This document shows positions 1 through 8,600 of a stretch of 16,915 bases of DNA, piece after piece; within the stretch, counting starts at the first letter, position 1, and every line of letters begins with the position of its first letter. The translations under genes were made by a program, and so were the position numbers. Where the stretch lies: contig JABJQI010000029.1 in the NCBI GenBank assembly GCA_018663485.1, positions 1 to 16,915 of the forward strand, in the 5' to 3' direction. The notes beneath the pieces are model-generated. The model saw only the letters and a program-made list of their open reading frames with translations. It did not search any database and had not been told where the DNA came from. This stretch comes from Opitutia bacterium. GTDB taxonomy: Bacteria; Verrucomicrobiota; Verrucomicrobiia; Opitutales; Coraliomargaritaceae.

Positions 1-7
1 GCAGAGG

Positions 8-1408
8 CTAGTTCTTGAAGGATTCCTCGTAGCGAACGGAGCCGTTGACGCGGTGGTGCTTGAAGGTGATTTGACCGATTTTGCTATCGACATCGACGCT
101 TAGGAAACCGCCTTTGACGCGGAGGAAGCGATGCATCTCTCCGTAGAACTCTTCACTATAGCCTTGGGCATGTTTGTCAGAGGCGGGGCCGCAGGAGAAT
201 TCGCGCAGTCCAGTCTTCGTATCGATGGAGGCGTATTGCCAATGGCGGTCGCCGCAGACCACATACATGTTTGACAGAGCTGCGATGAACGCGCGGATCT
301 CGTTTCCTTCGCTGGCGAAGGCGGCATTGGAGTGATTGTCATTCTTGCCTTTTAAGCGGTCAGGGCCAACGACAGGTGTCGGGCTGAGTAGGACCTTAAA
401 GGTCGCATCCGATGCCTGCACGGTGTCGAAAAACCACTGCTTTTGTTCAGCTCCCCAGATGCTTTTGTCCGGGCCGTCTGGCATATTGTTCGGGCTGCGG
501 AAGTCGCGGCCTTCGACGAGCCAAATTTGTAGATCCTTACCCCAGCGAATGGTGCGGTAGGTCTTTTCGCCCATCGGCACTTGCTCGCGAAAGGTGGCGA
601 GGCCTTGTTCCCATGTTAAGTCGAAGTAGTTTTGTCCAGGGCATGCATCGTCCTTGAGGGTGTCGTGGTCGTCTTTGATGAAGTAGCTGCTGACATTGTT
701 GTGGAAATTACGGATGAACGGCATTGCGAAGATGCGGTTCCATTTGAAGCGTGCGAGCTCGAGGTTAGTCGAAAAGGGAGCTGGCCTATCGTAATACTCG
801 ATGTCGCCAGCGTGCACGAAGAAGTCGGGCTCTAATTGCTGCATTACGGGGTAGATCTTATGTCCGTTCTCGGGATCGTCGCGGCGGTGGTAGTCACCGC
901 AGGTGGTGACTACGAAGCGGATAGTCTCAGCTTGGTCTCGGGCTGGAGCTGTGCGGAACTTTCCTTTGAGTTGGCACGGTTCGCTGCCATCTGTGCCTTC
1001 GACGGAAACATCGTAGGTGGTGTTTGGGCTGAGATTGGCTAATTTAAATTGGTGTGTGTAATCGTTTTCTGAAGTCACAGTTTCCCACTCTGTTGACTGC
1101 ATTGCTTGGGCGTCGCTGGTTGGCCAGTAAGTGACACGGACGTCTCCACTGGCTCCCATGACGCTTCCTTGCATGCTGGAAAGGTCAGAGTGTTGGGGTT
1201 GTTTTTTAGCGTCTTTTTCGTAGGAGAAAAGTTTACCCTCAGTATTCCGATTGGGGTGCGCTGTGAGTCGTGTCCAGATGATTGCCGAGTCGGAGTCGAC
1301 TTCACCTATTTTGATGCCATTGGCCATGTGGACTTGGGCATGCAATTCGAAGGCGCCAGTGAGTAGGCAATAAATTGCAATGAGCGAGACTGATTTTTTT
1401 ATTCTCAT
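8..1408 (-). CDS. PhoD-family metallophosphatase, exported (alkaline phosphatase D-like)
   Basis: 466 residues from the ATG at 1408. The frame stays open further upstream, but the start at 1408 gives a clean Sec signal peptide (MRIKK, then a hydrophobic stretch, cleavage near HA-Q at 24-25) and lies 7 bases after the preceding gene's stop. An N-terminal beta-rich domain (about 28-155) precedes the phosphatase domain (about 160-455). From memory of the Bacillus PhoD iron-calcium site, the matching ligands are all present: Cys170 (TTCGD), Asp202 and Tyr205 (HAGDIEYY), Asp387 and His389 (CGDRHW); a DDHD motif lies at 246-249. The family hydrolyses phosphomonoesters or phosphodiesters outside the cytoplasm. 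Bacillus PhoD uses Tat, whereas this one has no twin arginine. It is the last gene of the operon with the DUF1080 and Gfo/Idh/MocA genes, so the substrate may be a phosphorylated glycan or sugar (inference). Family is secure; substrate is unknown. Confidence 0.9.
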   Translation of the reverse strand: MRIKKSVSLIAIYCLLTGAFELHAQVHMANGIKIGEVDSDSAIIWTRLTAHPNRNTEGKLFSYEKDAKKQPQHSDLSSMQGSVMGASGDVRVTYWPTSDAQAMQSTEWETVTSENDYTHQFKLANLSPNTTYDVSVEGTDGSEPCQLKGKFRTAPARDQAETIRFVVTTCGDYHRRDDPENGHKIYPVMQQLEPDFFVHAGDIEYYDRPAPFSTNLELARFKWNRIFAMPFIRNFHNNVSSYFIKDDHDTLKDDACPGQNYFDLTWEQGLATFREQVPMGEKTYRTIRWGKDLQIWLVEGRDFRSPNNMPDGPDKSIWGAEQKQWFFDTVQASDATFKVLLSPTPVVGPDRLKGKNDNHSNAAFASEGNEIRAFIAALSNMYVVCGDRHWQYASIDTKTGLREFSCGPASDKHAQGYSEEFYGEMHRFLRVKGGFLSVDVDSKIGQITFKHHRVNGSVRYEESFKN

Positions 1409-1415
1409 TGAGAAA

Positions 1416-2681
1416 TTACAGTTCGCGAATTTGGACGTTCTTGAACCAGACTTCGTCGTTGTGATCTTGTAACAAGATGGGGCCTGCAGAGTTGGCGAAG
1501 TCTTTATTCGCGGAATATTTGCTCTTTTGGAAGCGTTGGTTCCAGTCGTCGCTGCCGACTTCGATGTCGACGATCTTTTCACCATTGAGCCAATGCTGGA
1601 TGGTGTTGCCGTTGGCGAGGATACGCGATTGGTTCCATTCGCCGACGGCGTGGATTGGTTTGCTGTCGGGGGCGGCTGCGAGTTCGTAAAGAGAACCTGC
1701 GCGGTGTGTTGGATTCTTACCGTCCTGGTGCTTTGCGTCGTCCAAGATTTGGTATTCGAGTCCAAGCGCGCCTTTGGTTCGATACTTTACGCCGCTATTG
1801 CCTGCTTCGGAAATCTTCCAATCGAAATGGAGTTCAAAGTTTTCATAATGCTGTTTGGTGATGATGTCGCCACCTCTACTGGGTCGGTGGACGATCCCAT
1901 TTTCAATGCTCCATCCTTTGGTGACGGCATCGCCGTTTAAGTTCGTCCAATTCGAGAAGTCGTCGGAGGCAAACAGAGAGGTCCATTCGGTTGAGCTGGA
2001 GCGGACGGCCGTGTCATCGGCGGTGAGCTCCATGATTCTCATATTACGAAAGCGGTAGATCTGGCCTTTTTCGCCATGGTGCTGAAGTGCGATGTATCCC
2101 TTGGCATCTTCCTGGTCATGGATGTCTGTAGTCGTGACGCCATTGACGGAGATCTTGATATGATCACCGCGGCATTCGATGCGGTATTTGTTCCAACCAT
2201 GACGCTTGAAGCAATTGCCGGCGCGTTTGTTAAATGCAGCGATGGACTGTTCCTTTGCCTCTGCGGATGCTGCGTGATCGCGGTTAGGAGAGATAAACCA
2301 AGCGCGGCGTCCCTCATCGTAGAGGCCGCCAGACCAGTTTCTGCCGGATGGGTCAACTTCCGCCTGATAACCGAACATCTTGTTCTTTGATTTGTGGCTG
2401 CGGAATAGAAAGCCTGAATTACATTTGCCTTCTGGCATCTTCACTTCCACTTCGAAGATGAAATCAGAATATTCCTTTACGGTTGAAAGGAACCACTTGG
2501 ATTTTTCCGTGGTGAGGTGGATTTCTCCATCCACGACTTCAGCCTTCCCCCAGTCGTAAGGATTCTCCCAGTCTGCGAGGTCTTTACCGTTAAAGAGCTC
2601 AGTCCATTCGCCCGCGAATGATGTGCTTCCTGCCAGCAGGCATGCCGTCAGTATGCTAATCCAGGATTTTCTGTCTTTCAT
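1416..2681 (-). CDS. Exported protein with two DUF1080 (3-keto-glycoside hydrolase/lyase) domains
   Basis: 421 residues. A Sec signal peptide covers 1-23 (KDRK, hydrophobic core, SFA-GEW). Two DUF1080 concanavalin-like units follow, about 24-217 and 231-421, joined by a short linker. Each opens with the family signature (EWTELFNGKDLADW at 25-38; EWTSLFASDDFSNW at 232-245). Each carries an NSG-x-x-x-R element followed by a G/E-YQ strand (88-107 and 295-311). DUF1080 proteins are now named 3-keto-disaccharide or 3-keto-glucoside hydrolases. They cleave a glycosidic bond after the sugar C3 has been oxidised, usually by a Gfo/Idh/MocA enzyme, and such an enzyme is encoded 29 bases upstream here. 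Most family members have one domain, so the tandem form is notable; the units are clearly diverged, and only one may be catalytic. It is the middle gene of the operon and the PhoD-like gene starts 7 bases after its stop. Its glycan substrate cannot be read from sequence. Confidence 0.9.
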   Translation of the reverse strand: MKDRKSWISILTACLLAGSTSFAGEWTELFNGKDLADWENPYDWGKAEVVDGEIHLTTEKSKWFLSTVKEYSDFIFEVEVKMPEGKCNSGFLFRSHKSKNKMFGYQAEVDPSGRNWSGGLYDEGRRAWFISPNRDHAASAEAKEQSIAAFNKRAGNCFKRHGWNKYRIECRGDHIKISVNGVTTTDIHDQEDAKGYIALQHHGEKGQIYRFRNMRIMELTADDTAVRSSSTEWTSLFASDDFSNWTNLNGDAVTKGWSIENGIVHRPSRGGDIITKQHYENFELHFDWKISEAGNSGVKYRTKGALGLEYQILDDAKHQDGKNPTHRAGSLYELAAAPDSKPIHAVGEWNQSRILANGNTIQHWLNGEKIVDIEVGSDDWNQRFQKSKYSANKDFANSAGPILLQDHNDEVWFKNVQIREL

Positions 2682-2710
2682 ATTATATTCTGTGTTACCT
2701 GTTATATAAT

Positions 2711-4216
2711 CTATAGGCGATAGAACTCTTCCCAGCCCTTGCGTGGTGCGGGATCGAGCAGTGTATTAGCGGCTTTATTATTAGTGATCTGCTTGCTGTT
2801 GCTGTCGAACTCTAGTTCGCCGCCGAAGCGTTGCGATAGCACGCCGAGGTTGAACACCTGTGTGAGTGGACCGCTGACGCTAAAGGGCGAGCGCGCTGTT
2901 TCTTCGCCCTTACAGGCGAGTAGGAAGTTGGCGTAGTGATTGGAATTCTTTTGCGAGAACTTTGGCAATTCGTCGCGCATCGCCTTGTATTTTTCACGCG
3001 GAACGATTTTAAGCGGCTGCCCGTGGTGGCCGCCTTGAAAGGTGAGTTCCTTGCCGTAGAGCACTTTGCCAGGCCGATTGAGTGTGGTGGGGCCGTGTGT
3101 GACTTCGCCGGTTTCTTTATTCGTCACTGGCTCGCTGAATTCGGTTTCAAGCTGTGGCTTGTTGTTGACGCCGTCATACCAAGTGACTTCGCAGGCGGGT
3201 AGGTCGGGGCCGCGCTCGGGGAAGTCGAAGCGGATCGTGGAGGAGTCGGGATAGATCAAGTCGCTGTGGTTGACTCCGTCTCGATGAACGGCGGTGACTG
3301 TTGTGGGCAGTCCGAGTTCTAAGAACCGATGGGCGGTATCCAAAATGTGTGGGCCCCAGTCGCCGAAGCAGCCGCTGCCGTAGTCATACCAACTGCGCCA
3401 TTCCTGTGGGTGAAGTTTTTTGCTGTAAGGGTGTGGTTGTGCCACCGTATCCATCCATTGCTCCCAGTTGACGCCAGCGGGGAGTGGTTCGCTCGGGTAG
3501 GCGGTGGTGCTGTTGCCCCAGCCATGCCAGCGGCGCGGGCTGTTCATGTGGGCGGTGATGCGAGTGATGTCTTTGATGATACCGGCTTCGCGCCATGCTT
3601 TGAACTGGAAATAGTTGGCGCCGGAGTGGCCTTGGTTGCCCATTTGGGTGACGAGGCTTGGATTCTTGGCTGCCATGCGCATGAGTCGCTCAGTTTGGCC
3701 GAAAGTGTGGGCGAGTGGCTTCTCGACATAGACGTGTTTGCCGAGTGACAGTGCCAGCATGGTGGCAGCAAAGTGTGAGTGGTCGGGTGTTGCAATCAGC
3801 ACGGCGTCGATCTCGTCGGCCATTTGATCGAACATCACGCGGAAGTCGCTAAACGCCCGTGCCTGTGCGTACGTTTTTGGCTGTGGTTGTGGTGTCTCGC
3901 CTTCGGCGCTGGGCTCGAGTGGTGGGAGAGGTGTGATTTGGTGAGCGTAACGGGCGGCGAGTGTGTGGCGCCCTTCAAGGTCGATGTCGCACAAGGCCAC
4001 GACGTTGCAGTGGCCCGAGGCAAGTAATGACTTGCGATCGCCATTGCCCTGATTGCCAATGCCGATAACGGCGAGGTTGACCTTTTCGTTGGGGCCGAGT
4101 CCGGTGGAGGACTTATTGCCGAGTGCGATGTAGGACGGCAGAATCGTCAATGCGCCGAAGGCGGCGGAGGATTTGAGGAAGTTGCGGCGAGAGGTATGAG
4201 GTTTTCTGTGGGGCAT
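2711..4216 (-). CDS. Tat-exported Gfo/Idh/MocA-family NAD(P)-dependent oxidoreductase
   Basis: 501 residues. The N-terminus has a twin-arginine signal (SRRNFLK at 9-15, then a hydrophobic stretch to about 32), so the protein is probably exported folded with its nucleotide bound. The Rossmann domain starts at about 45, with the dinucleotide loop GIGNQG at 52-57 and an acidic residue ending beta-2 (CDID, 76-79). A proline-rich insertion lies near 97-117. EKP at 165-167 supplies the usual catalytic lysine (Lys166). The C-terminal domain carries GDWGPHILDT (285-294), typical of the secreted, PVC- and Bacteroidota-type members. The family oxidises or reduces sugars and related polyols. Beside a DUF1080 gene, the likely job is oxidation of a glycoside C3 hydroxyl before bond cleavage (inference from family pairing). 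It is the first gene of a three-gene operon, divergent from the ROK regulator gene. The start is the only ATG that keeps the Tat motif; no Shine-Dalgarno sequence is visible. Confidence 0.92.
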   Translation of the reverse strand: MPHRKPHTSRRNFLKSSAAFGALTILPSYIALGNKSSTGLGPNEKVNLAVIGIGNQGNGDRKSLLASGHCNVVALCDIDLEGRHTLAARYAHQITPLPPLEPSAEGETPQPQPKTYAQARAFSDFRVMFDQMADEIDAVLIATPDHSHFAATMLALSLGKHVYVEKPLAHTFGQTERLMRMAAKNPSLVTQMGNQGHSGANYFQFKAWREAGIIKDITRITAHMNSPRRWHGWGNSTTAYPSEPLPAGVNWEQWMDTVAQPHPYSKKLHPQEWRSWYDYGSGCFGDWGPHILDTAHRFLELGLPTTVTAVHRDGVNHSDLIYPDSSTIRFDFPERGPDLPACEVTWYDGVNNKPQLETEFSEPVTNKETGEVTHGPTTLNRPGKVLYGKELTFQGGHHGQPLKIVPREKYKAMRDELPKFSQKNSNHYANFLLACKGEETARSPFSVSGPLTQVFNLGVLSQRFGGELEFDSNSKQITNNKAANTLLDPAPRKGWEEFYRL

Positions 4217-4345
4217 GGTTCTTTGTGTGCTAATTGTTGACTGTGTTCCGTTCGCGCTGAAGTCTGGCTGGTATGTTTAATTAATAAACAAACAAAATGC
4301 CATTTGATGCTTTAGCAATCTAAAAAAGCTGTCTTGTTTAGAAAT
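4217..4345. promoter_or_regulatory. Divergent promoter region between the 3-keto-glycoside operon and the ROK regulator
   Basis: This is 129 bp between two divergent start codons, AT-rich around 4270-4330, and must hold the promoters for both directions. It contains the palindrome annotated at 4274-4290 and a further copy of its half-site (TGTTTA, 4335-4340) just before the ROK start codon. I could not assign -35/-10 boxes with confidence. Confidence 0.6.
4274..4290. promoter_or_regulatory. Candidate operator palindrome, TGTTTA-N5-TAAACA
   Basis: The site is a perfect inverted repeat with 6-base arms and a 5-base AT-only centre, placed between the divergent operon and the ROK gene. NagC/Mlc/XylR-type ROK repressors bind AT-rich palindromes beside their own genes, so this is the best operator candidate in the window. 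The direct half-site repeat at 4335-4340 lies 61 bases from the first arm (about six helical turns), which could allow cooperative binding. The arms and spacing are read directly; the binding role is inferred. Confidence 0.5.
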
Positions 4346-5560
4346 ATGTCCAATCAGCAAAAATATGACCGGGGTGATATTCGTCGTTTAAATGCGGTCA
4401 GTGTGTTGAATCAGTTGAGGGTCAATGGAGCGCTGTCGCGTGCGAATATTGCGACTGCGCTGGGGCTGACTCGCGCGACGGTCTCTAATATTGTCGCAGC
4501 GTTGATTGAGCCGGGCTTGGTTTCGGAGACTGAGTTTACGGTGGGTGGAGCGGGGCGTCCGGGTTTGCTGCTGAACCTGAATCCAAAAGCGGGCTGTATG
4601 ATCGCGGTTGAAATCGATTTGGATCGGATCTCGATTGTGCTGGCGAATTTTGGGTTGCAGGAATTGTGGAGCCAGGGTGTTTCCGTTGAGGCTGATTCGG
4701 CGCCTGATAAAGTGTTGGCATCAGCCGCAAGCTTGGTTGAGTCTGCTATGGAGCAAGCGTCTCGCGTGGACTTGAAGTGTTTCGGAGTTTGTGTGGCTTG
4801 GGCTGGCTTAGTGCGGCGAGATGCCGGTGAATTGGCTTATGGTCCGACTTCTGGTTGGCGTGATGTGGCGCTGAAGGCGGAGTGGGAGGTTCGGTTTAAG
4901 GTGCCGGTATTTGTTGAAAATGAGGCGCATGCAGGTGCGTTGGGCGTACATCATTTCGGTGCGATGGCGGGGCGTCGCAATTTGATCTATTTGAGCTTGG
5001 GGGAGGGGCTTGCTGCGGGCGTATTTGTGGATGGTATGTTGCTGCGCGGTAAGCAGGGATTTGCTGGGCAAGTCGGGCATACGGCTTTTGTTGAAGGGGG
5101 CGCTCTTTGCAGTTGTGGTCAGCGTGGTTGCTGGGTGTCGGAAGTCGGTGCGGCAGCCGTGCGCCGAAAGTTGGTGGCGGCTGATGTTGCCTTGTCGGAG
5201 TCGGGCGAGAGTGCAGTAGATTGGCTAGTCTCAATACAAGCGTTGGTAGCGGCGCAAGATCCCCGAGTGTTGCAAGTTTTGGAGGAGGTTGGTGCGCAGT
5301 TGGGAGCTGGTTTGGCCCAGTTGGTGCAGACTTTTAATCCCTCTTTGGTTGTGCTTGGTGGTCGCCTGGGTGGTTTGATGCAGCCTGTCCAGGTGGTTAT
5401 CGAGACCTCGCTAAAATCTGCAGTGCTGCCTAGCATGGCGGAGGAATTGGAGCTGCAGATCAATGATGGCGAAGCGGATTGCTTGTACGGGGGCTTAGCG
5501 ACCGTCTTTAATGCGGTGATGACGAATCCACCTTTGGGCTGCAATTCATCGCGAGTTTAA
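4346..5560 (+). CDS. ROK-family transcriptional regulator (NagC/XylR type)
   Basis: 404 residues from the ATG at 4346. An in-frame TTG four codons earlier is possible but gives no better context. The N-terminal winged helix-turn-helix spans about 12-66 (LSRANIATALGLTRATVSNI as core), ending in the GGAGRPG wing motif at 67-73. The ROK sugar-kinase-like fold follows. The zinc site is present: His245 with Cys255, Cys257 and Cys262 (CSCGQRGC). Kinase function appears lost. The N-terminal phosphate loop reads EIDLDR in place of D-x-G-x-T, the catalytic Asp position is Glu in ENEAHAG (191-197), and the usual E-x-GH is QVGH (242-245). It is therefore most likely a sugar-responsive repressor and not a kinase. 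Its divergent placement suggests control of the Gfo/Idh/MocA-DUF1080-PhoD operon and of itself. The inducer is unknown. Its coding strand is unusually G- and T-rich. Confidence 0.92.
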   Translation: MSNQQKYDRGDIRRLNAVSVLNQLRVNGALSRANIATALGLTRATVSNIVAALIEPGLVSETEFTVGGAGRPGLLLNLNPKAGCMIAVEIDLDRISIVLANFGLQELWSQGVSVEADSAPDKVLASAASLVESAMEQASRVDLKCFGVCVAWAGLVRRDAGELAYGPTSGWRDVALKAEWEVRFKVPVFVENEAHAGALGVHHFGAMAGRRNLIYLSLGEGLAAGVFVDGMLLRGKQGFAGQVGHTAFVEGGALCSCGQRGCWVSEVGAAAVRRKLVAADVALSESGESAVDWLVSIQALVAAQDPRVLQVLEEVGAQLGAGLAQLVQTFNPSLVVLGGRLGGLMQPVQVVIETSLKSAVLPSMAEELELQINDGEADCLYGGLATVFNAVMTNPPLGCNSSRV

Positions 5561-5634
5561 GAATTTTCGCAGCAAGCTGGACTAGGCACAGCAATCCCGC
5601 CACCTCAGCAGCATGGGCAGTGAGGATCTGCTAA

Positions 5635-8600
5635 TTACGCTGCCGCATGCTCTTTCATCGTTCGATAGTCGAGCTTGCCGGTGCCGAGTAGAGGCAGTGC
5701 ATCGACCAGTTGCCAGTCCTTGGGGTTTGGTTTCCAGAGGTTCGGGATGTCGAGTGCTTTGAGCATTTCGCGGATACTGTCTTCAGTTAGATCTGTTGAA
5801 GTGTGCAGCACGCAGAGCTTCTCGCCTTTGCGCTGATCGGCGATCGCCACGACTGCGAGCGCATCCGGCCCGATTTCAAGTGCTTCTTGCAGGACTTTTT
5901 CGACTGCACCGTGCGAGATCATTTCACCGCCTAGTTTACTAAAACGGGAGAGGCGTCCGGTAATCGCAAAGAAGCCGTCGGTATCCATCAGTCCAATATC
6001 GCCGGTATCATACCAGCCATCGTGCAATACGGATTCGGTGAGTTCTGGTTTCTTCAAGTAGCCGACCATGACGTTTGGGCCTTTGATATAAATCAGGCCA
6101 GCTTCGCCAGGAGCAAGGGTGTCGCCGGTTTCCGGATGCACGATCTTCATCGCCATACCTGGTAGGGCACGTCCTAGGCGGTCTTCGCGGTTACCTGTCT
6201 CTTCGAGATTATCGATTTCGACATTTGGTAAGCTCAGCGCACACACGGGTGAAAGCTCCGTCGCGCCGTAGCCTTCGAGCGGTTGCACCCCGAAGCGTTT
6301 CTCAAACATGGCTGCGATACGTGGCTGCAGCTTTTCGGCACCGGTAAATACATAGTGTAAATTCGCGAATTGCCCGGGCTTGATCTTGCGAGTGTAGGCC
6401 AGCAGGAAACTCGGTGTGGTGAGCAGGATCGAGGCTTTATACTTCTCCGCGAGTTTGCCGATCATTTCGCCTTCGAGTGGATTCGTGTGGCAGGCGGTGG
6501 TGATGCCCGATATTAGCGGAAACCAGAAGGTCACGGTGTAGCCGAATGAATGAAAGAACGGCAGGGTGGCTAGCATCACATCGTTACGCTTTGGGCTGAC
6601 GACCGAGCGGAACGATTCGATGTTGGACAGCAAGTTATGATGGCTAAGCATCACACCCTTGGGCTCAGCGGTGGAACCACTGGAAAACAGAATCGTCGCC
6701 ACATCGTCTGGTTGAATGCGTGTGCCGCCGAGTAGCATTCGTGCCGGGCGCAGGCGGGCTTTAAGAAAGGTACGGAATTTTTCTGCCCTGCTGATATCTT
6801 TTAGCAGGTCTTCTAAGTAGAGCACATTTTCGGCGAGTGGTAGCTCGGGCAGGACCTCAAGGAACTTGCGTGAGGTGAGTACGGTGCTGATTTCGCACTG
6901 TTCCTGCGCGGAGCCTACGCTTTGCGCAGGGGCGGTGTAGTTGAGGTTGACGCTGATACGTCGATCTAGGGTGATCGCTAAATTAGCCATGGCTGATCCT
7001 GACCCTGTCGGCAGTAAGATGCCGATGCGATGCTCCTCTTTTGTAGTGTGTGTACGGATACGCTCGCGCAGGATTAAGCTGGCGATGAGAAGCTCGCCGA
7101 ATTTGAACTCGCGACCGGAGCTGTCCACGGTTGCCAGTTTGCCCCAGTTGCGGCGGGCGGAATCAATAAACTCATGGCCGAGGCTCTTGCGTCCTTCTTT
7201 AACCAGCTCGAAGGAATCAACCGATAGCTCGCTGACCGCTTGCTGAACTTCGAAGGTGGTCGAAGTTGAGGGCAGCGGTGTGCCGAAATGCACGCTCACC
7301 GGATAGCGAAAGTCTTTGCTGAGGCGGATCTTCGGCATGCCTTGCTGGAAGCTGGCAACACTGCCCCAGGCGCCACCGATGTAGACCGGAATGATCGGAT
7401 AGTCGGTGCCTTTGACGATTCGTTCGAAGCCTTGCTTGAAGGGGCGCAGCATGCCAGTTCGGCTCAGTGCGCCTTCGGCGAAGATGCAGACGAGGTAGCC
7501 GTCATCGAGTGCGGTGCGGGCGGTCTTGAGCGATTTGAGCAACTTCTTCGGGTTGTCGTGGCCGTGAATCAAGATGACCTTTGCGAGCTCAACGATACGC
7601 TTCGTTATCCAACCAGACTTGTCGTAATATTCGCGCGACATCAGCATGCGGACGCGGCGTTGCTGGCTGGTCACAATCAGCACGGCATCCATCAGACTGA
7701 CATGGTTGCAAACTAAGAGTGCCGGTTCGTAGGCGGGTAGGTTGTCGAGGCCCCGCACGCGGAATCGGTAGCAGAACCGGGTCACCAGCATCAGCACGAA
7801 TTTAACAAAGAAGTCGGGCAGCACCCAGAGGCTGAAGAGTGCGAGCGCCAGAATGCCGCATGCGAGCATAAAGAAGCCATTCTGTGCGGTACCCCAAAAA
7901 ACGGATGAGTTGACGTAGATCAGCCCGCTAGCGGTTAGAATGCCGAGCCAACTCATGAAGGCGTTGGCTGCCTGGATCGCACCAACTCGGTCTTTGGGGC
8001 TGCGGTATTGAATGAATGCTTGGAGTGGCACAATGAAAAGTCCTGCTGCAAATCCGAGTGCGGCCATGCTGATCGCCGAGAGCCAGATGTTGCCCTCTGC
8101 GAGCGTGCCTAATACTCCGAGGCTCAGGCTCATCAGCAGTGCACCCACCGGCACGATGCCGAACTCGATCCCACGACCACTGAGCCAACCTGCGGTGGTC
8201 GAGCCCACGCCAATGCCGATAGCGGTAAGGAGGAAGAGGCGCGTGGCTTGTTCGGGAGAGAGTTCGAGATGTTGCGCACCGAAATCGAGCACATTGAGTT
8301 GGATGAATGCCGCAGCCAGTGAGAAGACCGCGAGTGCCAGCACCGCGAGTGTCAGAAAGCCGTCTTTGCGAATTTCAAGGAACGTCTTAAACACCGATCC
8401 AAAACCGTTGAGACTGAGGTGACGATCCGGATGCGCGGGCGTTGGTTCAATCTGGAGTGAGGCCGCAAGCCCTAGGCCCGCGATGATCAAGCACACGCTG
8501 GCCGCGAGGCTGAAGTTTTCATGAGTCAAGAGGCTCAGTTCAGGAGCGAGCACCGTGCCACTGATAATTGCCAGAAAGGTAAAGAGTTGAATCGAGCCAT

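Noticed and set aside
1409..1765. N-terminal extension of the PhoD-like frame upstream of 1408
   Set aside because: It overlaps the preceding gene's coding sequence, is low-complexity Ser/Thr-rich, and would bury the signal peptide; the ATG at 1408 is far better.
3329..3748. Long plus-strand open frame (139 codons) opposite the Gfo/Idh/MocA gene
   Set aside because: It is antisense to a well-supported gene in GC-rich sequence, with no recognisable domain. The same applies to 1527-1940, 7288-7716, 8012-8422 and 15996-16388.
4334..4345. TTG start four codons upstream for the ROK gene
   Set aside because: The ATG at 4346 gives the normal family N-terminus, and there is no ribosome site favouring the TTG.
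5595..5632. CCTCA...TGAGG and AGCAG...CTGCT inverted repeats between the convergent ROK and lipid-repair genes
   Set aside because: Arms are short, loops large and mutually exclusive, and there is no T-run; not convincing as a terminator.
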